From NCBI RefSeq assembly GCF_009905725.1, contig NZ_JAAAKV010000008.1, positions 326,495 through 390,494 of the forward strand: DNA of 64,000 nt, written 5' to 3'. This document shows, one piece after another, positions 27,222 through 34,120 of this stretch. Position numbers and translations under genes: made by a program. The stretch's first letter is position 1; each line of letters begins with the position of its first letter. The notes beneath the pieces were generated by a model. The model was given only the letters and a program-made list of their open reading frames with translations, had not been told where the DNA came from and did not search any database. The stretch comes from Emticicia sp. CRIBPO (GTDB lineage Bacteria > Bacteroidota > Bacteroidia > Cytophagales > Spirosomataceae).

Positions 27222-27306
27222 TGGAAGAAGGAGAATGGAGTATGGAAAACGAAAGTTATCGCGTCCTGCCTCACCGTTCGACCGGATAATCGTTCTACTA
27301 TTCATT

Positions 27307-27402
27307 CCCGCCCGAACAAAGTTCAGGTCGGGTAAACATTCAATCATTCATTTATTCTATCATTCATTCACTCTATCATTCTTTTATTCTCTCATTGAAA
27401 AC
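27307..27402. repeat. Degenerate GC hairpin plus ATTCATT microrepeats
   Basis: CCCGCCCGAACAAAG TTCAGGTCGGG (27307-27333) is a decayed copy of the GC hairpin. It is followed by about 70 bp of ATTCATT/TTCTATCATT microrepeats. No operator copy follows here. Confidence 0.65.
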
Positions 27403-27415
27403 TAACTGAAATCGT

Positions 27416-28876
27416 ATGAAATATGAACAGGTTTATTCTTTTTTAATAGAAAAATTACAAACCGGATTACCCTCTTATACCACTTATCATGACGTTTCCC
27501 ATACCCTGAGTGTGATTCAATATGCTGAAGAACTGGCGGCCTCAGAGAACATCACCGGCGATGAACTGACATTGCTCAAGACAGCTGCATTATTTCACGA
27601 CGCGGGCTTTCTTCAGAGCCATATAGAGCATGAAATGCTCTCATGTAAACTCGCCCGGAAATACCTGCCTGACTATGATTACACCGAAGACCAGATTGAG
27701 AGCATCTGTTCGATGATCATGTCTACCAAACTACCGCAATCTGCCGACAACCAGCTTAGCCAGATACTCTGCGACGCCGATCTTTTCTATTTCGGAGATG
27801 ATGATTACCCGGCCAAAGCAGAAAAGCTGTACAAAGAATTCCACCATAACGGAATGATAAAAAACAGGGAAGAATGGGACCAGAAACAGGTTGAATTCGT
27901 TTCAGAGCACCAGTACTTTACGAAAGTCGCCCGGAAAAGCAGAGAAAAAGGAAAACAAAAAAACTTATTTAATCTTGTCTCAAAATTGGAACACTCAAAA
28001 CATCTGAAAAAAAACAGTATTTCTGTAAACCTGCTGAAAGACGCCGTGTCTATGGTGGTCGGGGTCGTTATCGCCGCCTTTGCCTTAAAAGGCTTCCTGG
28101 TACCCAACCATTTCTTTGACGGTGGGGTGACAGGTATTTCCTTATTACTTCACGAAATCTATCATATAAACCTTGCGGCGGTCATTATTTTGCTGAATAT
28201 CCCTTTTATCATCGTCAGTTTTTTTACGGTCAGCAGAACTTTTGCATTGAGAACATTTATCAGTGTGGTTTTACTGGGCATATGCCTGGTACTGCTTCCC
28301 CAATTTTCACTCACCCATGATAAACTGCTCATTTCCATTTTCGGCGGGGCATTTCTCGGCATAGGCATCGGGCTGGTGATGCGGGCAGGTGCAGCTCTCG
28401 ACGGGATTGAAGTACTGGCCCTTTACACCCTGAAAAGAACCTCATTTACCATTTCTGAGATCATTCTGGGGATCAACATCATTATATTTACCATCGCCGC
28501 CTTTCAGTTTGGTATTGAAACAGCCTTATACTCTATCCTGACTTACTTTACAGCCACCAGGACGATCGATTATGTAGTGGAAGGCCTCCAGGCCCATACA
28601 GGGGTCACGATCATTTCAAGCAAGAGTGAGGTAATCAAACACCAGCTCGTTAACACCATGGGCAAAGGAATCACGGTTTACAAAGGTGAGAGGGGCTTTC
28701 TGCCGGGGAATTTTGACGAAAGTGCCGATTGCGACATCATATTTACCGTCATTACCAGGCTGGAACTGAGGAAACTGAAAAATCTTATCGCGGAAGTGGA
28801 TCCGCGGGCCTTTGTGTTTGCCAACACGATCAAGGAAGCCAGTGGCGGAATCCTTAAAAGACGGAATCGTCATTGA
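27416..28876 (+). CDS. HD-domain/YitT membrane protein fusion
   Basis: A 486-residue fusion. Residues 1-195 are a soluble HD phosphohydrolase domain with the full metal set: His29 (HDVSH), His61-Asp62 (LFHDAG) and Asp120 (LCDAD). Residues ~200-400 match the YitT/DUF161 membrane family (GVVIAAFALKGFLVPN, FFDGGVTGIS, GAALDGIEVLA), and ~405-480 the DUF2179 cytoplasmic domain (TGVTIISSKSEVI). YitT proteins are uncharacterised transport-like proteins; HD domains hydrolyse nucleotides, sometimes cyclic ones. It lies 194 bp after the adenylate cyclase, so cAMP turnover is a tempting but unproven role. Confidence 0.85.
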   Translation: MKYEQVYSFLIEKLQTGLPSYTTYHDVSHTLSVIQYAEELAASENITGDELTLLKTAALFHDAGFLQSHIEHEMLSCKLARKYLPDYDYTEDQIESICSMIMSTKLPQSADNQLSQILCDADLFYFGDDDYPAKAEKLYKEFHHNGMIKNREEWDQKQVEFVSEHQYFTKVARKSREKGKQKNLFNLVSKLEHSKHLKKNSISVNLLKDAVSMVVGVVIAAFALKGFLVPNHFFDGGVTGISLLLHEIYHINLAAVIILLNIPFIIVSFFTVSRTFALRTFISVVLLGICLVLLPQFSLTHDKLLISIFGGAFLGIGIGLVMRAGAALDGIEVLALYTLKRTSFTISEIILGINIIIFTIAAFQFGIETALYSILTYFTATRTIDYVVEGLQAHTGVTIISSKSEVIKHQLVNTMGKGITVYKGERGFLPGNFDESADCDIIFTVITRLELRKLKNLIAEVDPRAFVFANTIKEASGGILKRRNRH

Positions 28877-28943
28877 TCCGGATTTATTCCCGGAAGTGCG
28901 TGATCGTCAGTTTTTTCATCACGATTTAAAATGTAGCCATTAC

Positions 28944-30101
28944 ATGAAAGCATCAGTATTTATTGCCTCTCTTCTGCTTGTTCCTGCCCTGACCATCGCC
29001 CAAAAGCCCAGGGCAAGGGATATCGGCGTGCCTTTTGACGGTAATCCTGGTAAGTTCAATGCCATCACCGATGTCAAAGGCGTTGAAGTGGGTTACAGCA
29101 CGATTATTTCGGGTCAGGGAAAGAATATAAGAGGCAAAGGCCCGGTAAGAACCGGGGTAACTGCCATTTTTCCAAGGGGGAGAAAGAACAATCCGGTGTA
29201 TGCCAACTGGTATTCGCTCAACGGCAACGGCGAAATGACAGGAACCACCTGGATCACGGAATCAGGCTTCCTGGAAGGTCCGCTCATGATCACCAACACC
29301 AACAGCGTAGGTGTCGTACGGGACGCGGTGTTAAAATGGTATGTCAAAAACAAATGGTATAACGAGGATTTCTGGTACACTTACCCTGTTGTGGCCGAAA
29401 CCTACGATGGCTTCATGAATGACATTTACGGCTTCCATGTGCAGGAAAAACATGCTTATGAGGCCCTGGATAACGCTAAAAGCGGCCTTCTGGCCGAAGG
29501 AAACGTCGGCGGCGGCACGGGCATGATGTGTCTGGGTTTTAAAGGCGGCACCGGAACCTCGTCCAGGGTGGTCAGCGTAAAAGACTCAACTTATACCGTC
29601 GGGGTGCTGGTACAGTCCAATTTCGGAGGCAAGCGGAACTTCACCGTGGCAGGCGTACCCGTCGGGAAAGAGCTGAAAGACACCCTGAACTACGAATTCA
29701 AAGCCCCGCCCTCCTATCAACCCGGTGACGGTTCCATCATTGTCGTAGTAGCAACAGATGCTCCCTTATTACCCCACCAGCTGAAAAGAATAGCCGCCAG
29801 GGTGCCACTGGGTATCGGAAAAGTGGGTGGCAGAGGCGAAAATGGTTCCGGGGATATTTTCCTGGCGTTTTCCACGGCCAACCCCGGAGCATTTCAGCGG
29901 GAGAATTTCGCTAAACTGGATGAATTTCCCAATGATCTCATCAATCCTTTGTTTGAAGCCACCGTGCAGGCTGTTGAAGAAGCCATCATTAATGCCATGG
30001 TGGCGGCAGAAACCATGGAGGGCATCAACGGCAACAAAGCCTACGGATTACCCCACAAAGAACTCATCGCGATCCTTAAAAAATATAACCGGGTAAAATA
30101 G
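28944..30101 (+). CDS. P1-family peptidase (DmpA/BapA-type aminopeptidase)
   Basis: Secreted N-terminal nucleophile peptidase of family S58. ATG 28944 is chosen because it opens a signal peptide (MKASVFIASLLLVPALTIAQ); the frame is open further upstream into the HD-YitT gene. Family marks are RDIGVPFDGNPGKFNAITDV, the TNTNSVGVVRDA loop, NVGGGTGMMC and, at the self-cleavage point, GDGSIIVVVATDAPL, where the Ser becomes the new N-terminus. DmpA and BapA release N-terminal D-, beta- or L-residues. It is followed by an M19 dipeptidase 51 bp away, suggesting joint use of unusual peptides. Confidence 0.88.
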   Translation: MKASVFIASLLLVPALTIAQKPRARDIGVPFDGNPGKFNAITDVKGVEVGYSTIISGQGKNIRGKGPVRTGVTAIFPRGRKNNPVYANWYSLNGNGEMTGTTWITESGFLEGPLMITNTNSVGVVRDAVLKWYVKNKWYNEDFWYTYPVVAETYDGFMNDIYGFHVQEKHAYEALDNAKSGLLAEGNVGGGTGMMCLGFKGGTGTSSRVVSVKDSTYTVGVLVQSNFGGKRNFTVAGVPVGKELKDTLNYEFKAPPSYQPGDGSIIVVVATDAPLLPHQLKRIAARVPLGIGKVGGRGENGSGDIFLAFSTANPGAFQRENFAKLDEFPNDLINPLFEATVQAVEEAIINAMVAAETMEGINGNKAYGLPHKELIAILKKYNRVK

Positions 30102-30109
30102 TACAGCTG

Positions 30110-30123
30110 CGGGTTTCAACCCG
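30110..30123. repeat. Small perfect hairpin CGGGTT-TC-AACCCG
   Basis: A 6-bp stem with a 2-nt gap between the P1 peptidase stop and the dipeptidase start; the flanks ACAGCTG and GTTGTA extend it weakly. No T-tract is present, so it is not a standard terminator. Confidence 0.5.
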
Positions 30124-30152
30124 TTGTAAACAGAATAAAGCATTAATCCCTT

Positions 30153-31322
30153 ATGAAGTCAAAAATCATAATCCTGCTTGTCTTTTTTTCTCAGCAAGTG
30201 TTGGCACAATCCTATCAGCAAGTCCATCAGAAGGCCATATTGGTAGATACACATAACGATATCCTGACCCAAACCATGGAAAAGGGGTTCGTTTTTGACA
30301 ATGATCTTAAAGGTAAAACGCATAGTGACCTCAAAAGATGGAAACAGGGCGGTCTTGACGTACAATTCTTCTCCGTCTGGTCTGACGGCAACCAGGTGAA
30401 GCCTTTTGAATTTGCCGTAAGACAGATAGACTCGCTGGATGCCGTTATAAAACGCAATCCGGACAAGATCGTGAAGGTGGCCAACAGCACTGAACTTTAT
30501 AAGGCCGTTAATCAGAAGAAAATAGCTGCCCTTATCGGCGTAGAAGGCGGTCACATGATCGAAGATGACATGACAAAACTGGATTATCTCTATAAAAGAG
30601 GTGTGAGGTACATGACCCTCACCTGGAACAACTCCACGCCCTGGGCCAGCAGTGCTTTTGATGAAACGTTCAGTAAAACGCTGGATCATAAAGGCTTATC
30701 AGATCTTGGTAAGCAGATTGTCAGAAGAATGAACACGCTGGGCATGATGGTGGACATCAGTCATGTCGGAGAAAAAACGTTCTGGGATGTCATAAAAACC
30801 ACCAGTAAACCGATCATTGCCTCTCATAGCTCTGTTTATAACATTTGTCCTCACCAGAGAAACCTCAAAGACGAGCAGATCAGGGCCATCGCCAAAAATG
30901 GCGGGGTTGTCCAGGTCAATTTTTATTCAGGATTCATTGACAGTACTTATCAGCGTAAAAGCGACGCCTTTATAAACAGCCATAAGACAGAAAGCGATTC
31001 GCTCACCCGCCTCGGAATGGCAGATTACCTGGTTGGCGAGTATTTGTTCTCTAAATATCCTGATGAAGTAACAGCCCTGAGACCCCCGCTTTCTTTACTG
31101 ATACAACACATCGAGTACATCATTAAGTTAGTGGGTGTTGACTATGTGGGCCTGGGCTCTGATTTTGACGGCATTGAGTCGGCTCCGCAGCAACTTGACG
31201 ACGTCACCTCCTACCCGCTGATCACCAAAGCCCTGCTAGAAAAAGGATATTCTGAAAAAGACCTCAACAAAATCCTTGGAGGCAATATCCTGAGGGTTCT
31301 GAAAGCGAATGAGGCAAAATAA
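30153..31322 (+). CDS. Membrane dipeptidase (peptidase M19)
   Basis: Zinc dipeptidase of the renal-dipeptidase family (389 residues) with signal peptide MKSKIIILLVFFSQQVLAQ. Metal and active-site motifs are in family order: DTHNDIL, GVEGGHMIED (bridging Glu), VDISHVGEKTFWD, IIASHSSVYNICPHQRNL and LGSDFDGIES. It hydrolyses dipeptides, including those with D-residues at the C-terminus. With the P1 peptidase upstream and a YfcC carrier downstream it forms a peptide-use group. Confidence 0.93.
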   Translation: MKSKIIILLVFFSQQVLAQSYQQVHQKAILVDTHNDILTQTMEKGFVFDNDLKGKTHSDLKRWKQGGLDVQFFSVWSDGNQVKPFEFAVRQIDSLDAVIKRNPDKIVKVANSTELYKAVNQKKIAALIGVEGGHMIEDDMTKLDYLYKRGVRYMTLTWNNSTPWASSAFDETFSKTLDHKGLSDLGKQIVRRMNTLGMMVDISHVGEKTFWDVIKTTSKPIIASHSSVYNICPHQRNLKDEQIRAIAKNGGVVQVNFYSGFIDSTYQRKSDAFINSHKTESDSLTRLGMADYLVGEYLFSKYPDEVTALRPPLSLLIQHIEYIIKLVGVDYVGLGSDFDGIESAPQQLDDVTSYPLITKALLEKGYSEKDLNKILGGNILRVLKANEAK

Positions 31323-31367
31323 GCCTGTTAGTACTCAGCTTTTCTCAAAGACATATTCCTGCAGATA

Positions 31368-31391
31368 AGCACGCCTGTGCGTATCTGCAGC
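31368..31391. repeat. Palindromic dispersed repeat B, copy 3
   Basis: CTGCAGATAAGCACG, two bases, then GTGCGTATCTGCAG: an imperfect palindrome matching 2128-2156 and 10428-10455. Confidence 0.7.
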
Positions 31392-31507
31392 TTAATCTTA
31401 ATAGTATTCCGTCGCGTCCTGAATCCATTCAATCATTGAAATATTCCTTCACTGAAGTATTTAATAATCTCCCATTCAATCACTCACTCATTGAAAATTA
31501 TACCCCC

Positions 31508-31564
31508 ACAACAATAAGCCAAGCTTCTGACCAAATAAACCAAGCGATTGACCAGATAGACCAA
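31508..31564 (+). promoter_or_regulatory. Triple direct-repeat operator, copy 3
   Basis: ACAACAATAAGCCAA, GACCAAATAAACCAA and GACCAGATAGACCAA with 6-bp spacers, a 21-bp period. The last repeat ends 21 bp before the -7 box at 31586, as at the other two sites. Target: the NTF2-like gene at 31695. Confidence 0.7.
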
Positions 31565-31585
31565 CACGTTTTTAATGGCTGAATA

Positions 31586-31593
31586 TAACTTTG
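31586..31593 (+). promoter_or_regulatory. -7 promoter box TAACTTTG
   Basis: Perfect TAnnTTTG. The flank CTTTGTGATAG also matches the copy-1 promoter (CTTTGTGACAG). Transcription from near 31600 rules out the in-frame ATG at 31575 as start of the downstream gene. Confidence 0.6.
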
Positions 31594-31694
31594 TGATAGT
31601 CAGTGAGCTACCATTTGCTGAGATCGTTAGGGTTAGTAATCCACACAAATTTTACAATTTGTTTCAGTCGTGTTATATTCTAATCACCATCGTT

Positions 31695-32234
31695 ATGAAG
31701 CATTTCATAAAAAAGCCGCTGTATTCTCTGATAGGCATTGTATCAGTACTTATTCCAGCATTCAGGTGCTCTGAAGAACCCCGTGAAGCAGAGCATTACA
31801 GCATTGCTTCTTCAGATTACGGCATCCTGGCAGAGAAATCACTTGACCTAATGAGCAGCCTTGACATCGACAACTGGGGAAGTATGATGAGCGACAGCGT
31901 AGTGTATTATTTCCCGGATGAAACCCAGACAAAACTGGTAGGAAAAGCCGAAGTACTTTCATGGTGGAAAAACTATGTAAGCACTTCAGGCCTGAAATCG
32001 ATGACCATTGAAAACGCAAGTTATCTGCCGGTTTCCCTGGATAACAACCTCGGAACGAAAGAACTACCGGGAGTGCAGGTTATCGCCTATTTTTCCAATA
32101 AAATGGTTTACCGGGAGCATACCAGTTCAATAAGAATGAATTTTGTTATTCATTTTGATAAAGAGAAACTGATTGACGGATATTACACCTATTATGACCG
32201 GTCTGACATAATGCCTGAAGTGAAGCACTTGTGA
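31695..32234 (+). CDS. NTF2-like (SnoaL-type) exported protein
   Basis: A 179-residue protein. I start it at ATG 31695: it gives a signal-like segment (MKHFIKKPLYSLIGIVSVLIPAF) with a Cys at 24 that fits a lipobox only weakly, and the promoter box excludes the upstream ATG. The rest fits an NTF2/SnoaL-like fold: LMSSLDIDNWGSMMSDSVVYYF opens it, and VGKAEVLSWWKNYV and INFVIHFDKEKLIDGYYTYYDR-like strands follow. There is no catalytic signature. It shares fold and operator with the gene at 2599, so the two may do related jobs outside the cytoplasm. Confidence 0.7.
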   Translation: MKHFIKKPLYSLIGIVSVLIPAFRCSEEPREAEHYSIASSDYGILAEKSLDLMSSLDIDNWGSMMSDSVVYYFPDETQTKLVGKAEVLSWWKNYVSTSGLKSMTIENASYLPVSLDNNLGTKELPGVQVIAYFSNKMVYREHTSSIRMNFVIHFDKEKLIDGYYTYYDRSDIMPEVKHL

Positions 32235-32410
32235 AGAGTCATGTTTTGAAATACTATTGAGCCTGTTTGGCTTACTGAGTGTCAGGATTAATTAAGAATT
32301 ATTTATATATTTAGTTTACCATCCCCTGCCGGGCTGTGGGTGCAAGCTTTTTTCTTTCAGATCAATAAGTCCCTGGTTTAAGAGTATAATACGTATTTTA
32401 CTATCAATAT

Positions 32411-33919
32411 ATGTCAAAAAAGAAATCATTTCCCCAGCCGATTACCATCCTGATGGTCATTATCGTGCTGGCGGGCATCAGTACCTGGCTGTTGCCGGCA
32501 GGGCAATACAATAAACTGACGGCCAATGCCGGGAAAAACTTTGTCATGACCACGCCATCCGGAGAAGTAACCTTTCCGTTTACCCAAAAGACGCTGGACA
32601 GCCTTAAACTTAATATTTCTCTTGAAAAATTCAGGCATGGCGATATCCGCAAACCGGTGTCTGTGCCGGGCACGTTCCAGGTGCAGGAAAGAACCCCCCA
32701 GGGTTTTGTCAACATCATACAGGCCCCTGTAAAAGGAATATATGACAGCATCGACATCATCCTGTTTATCCTCATAATAGGCGGATTTATGTACGTTTTT
32801 AATGAAACGCAGGCCATTTTCAAAGGCATCGCCTCGCTTTCTCATACCATGAAAGGCCGCGAGTCCTGGCTGATCATCATCCTGATCTTTATTTTTGCTT
32901 TTCTGAGGTCTTCTTATGGCATGGAAGAAGAAGCCCTGGTGTTTTATCCTATTCTTGTGCCGCTGTTCCTGGCGGCGGGATATGACCTGATGGTGCCCCT
33001 GGCCGTTATTTTCGGAGGTACTACCATTGGCGGCATCCCTGGTTTTTCAAACCCCTTTTCCACCATTATAGCTTCCAATGCCGCCGGGATCAACTGGATG
33101 GATGGTTTATATGAGAGGCTCATTCTTTTTGCCATCGCCACTCCTCTGATGACCTGGTATGTGCTTCGTTATGCCCGCAAAGTAAAGAAAGATCCGTCAG
33201 CCTCACTGGTTTTCCAGACAGACGGACATGTGGCGTCGCCATATGAGATGCACCTTACGGAGGGAAATGAATCCCCGAAGCTTGACCTGAAAACAAAGTT
33301 GTTATTGCTGATATACCTGCTTACTTTCCTGGTGATGATTTTTGGTGTCGTATTTTATGACTGGTGGACCCTCGAGATGTCTGCACTCTTTCTGGGCTCA
33401 TCCATCCTGGTGGCGTTTATTTCAGGAATTTCAGAGAAAAAGTTCGTCAGAGAATTTGTCAGCGGAGCCGAGAGCCTGCTTACTGTAGCCTTTATTGTGG
33501 GTGTAGCCAGGGGCGTTACGGTCATTCTTAATGAAGGCCATGTAAGTGATTCCCTGCTTTTTTATGGCACTCAGTTGGTCGGTGGCATGCCTCCGGCTTT
33601 GTTCATATTGCTGCTGATGGTCTTTTATATGTTTTTCTCGCTGTTCATCAGTTCTTCTTCAGGCATGGCCGTGCTGACCATGCCGATTATCGGGGCCATG
33701 GCGATTATTGTCAATATTCCCGGCCGGGAAATTGTCAACGCCTACCTTTATGGCATTAATATCATGTTTTTTGTGTCCCCTACCAGCCTTTTGCTGCCCT
33801 CTCTGGCGTTGGTCAACGTAAGCCTGAAAGCCTGGATGCGTTTCATCACTCCCATGCTGGTGATGCTGGTCATCCTTTGTTCGGTTTTCCTGGTTGCCGG
33901 AATCTGGTTTGGATCATAA
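32411..33919 (+). CDS. YfcC-family membrane carrier
   Basis: A 502-residue polytopic protein of the YfcC/C4-dicarboxylate-carrier-like family, which includes basic amino-acid and peptide-related carriers. Marks are the N-terminal helix ending in STWLLPAGQYNKL, the FLRSSYGMEEEALVFYPILVPL segment, GGTTIGGIPGFSNPFST and SSSSGMAVLTMPIIG. About twelve helices are visible. It lies downstream of the two peptidase genes with its own 176-bp gap. Uptake of amino acids released by them is inference. Confidence 0.87.
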   Translation: MSKKKSFPQPITILMVIIVLAGISTWLLPAGQYNKLTANAGKNFVMTTPSGEVTFPFTQKTLDSLKLNISLEKFRHGDIRKPVSVPGTFQVQERTPQGFVNIIQAPVKGIYDSIDIILFILIIGGFMYVFNETQAIFKGIASLSHTMKGRESWLIIILIFIFAFLRSSYGMEEEALVFYPILVPLFLAAGYDLMVPLAVIFGGTTIGGIPGFSNPFSTIIASNAAGINWMDGLYERLILFAIATPLMTWYVLRYARKVKKDPSASLVFQTDGHVASPYEMHLTEGNESPKLDLKTKLLLLIYLLTFLVMIFGVVFYDWWTLEMSALFLGSSILVAFISGISEKKFVREFVSGAESLLTVAFIVGVARGVTVILNEGHVSDSLLFYGTQLVGGMPPALFILLLMVFYMFFSLFISSSSGMAVLTMPIIGAMAIIVNIPGREIVNAYLYGINIMFFVSPTSLLLPSLALVNVSLKAWMRFITPMLVMLVILCSVFLVAGIWFGS

Positions 33920-34052
33920 ATTATTGTTTATCAGCTTTGTATTAGTCAATAACCGGAACCTCCTGAAGATTTTAAGCGGGGGGTGATCAGGTTCTTTATT
34001 TGAAAGAATTGAAATTCCGGAGTAAAGAAAACTTCAAAAAAGCCGGCAGCTC

Positions 34053-34086
34053 TTTGATGATTGCTTACAGCTATTTTGTACATTTG
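34053..34086 (+). promoter_or_regulatory. Promoter TTTG-N22-TACATTTG
   Basis: The -33 TTTG (34053-34056) and -7 TACATTTG (34079-34086) are separated by 22 bp, slightly longer than the usual 19. The transcript would start about 28 bp before the ATG of the cytochrome/PQQ gene. Confidence 0.5.
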
Positions 34087-34120
34087 AATAAACCGACCCA
34101 AATTCAAAGCCTGTTTTACT

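Larger units (their letters stand above)
31323..31694. other. Intergenic region with repeat B, microrepeats and operator
   Basis: No gene is supported. It contains a GCAGATAAGCACG/CGTGC-type palindrome (31368-31391), ATTCATT/CATTGAA microrepeats (about 31415-31492), operator copy 3 (31508-31564) and the -7 box at 31586. Confidence 0.75.

Noticed and set aside
31575..31694. Upstream start for the NTF2-like gene
   Set aside because: The -7 box TAACTTTG (31586-31593) lies inside it, and it would destroy the signal-like N-terminus that begins at 31695.
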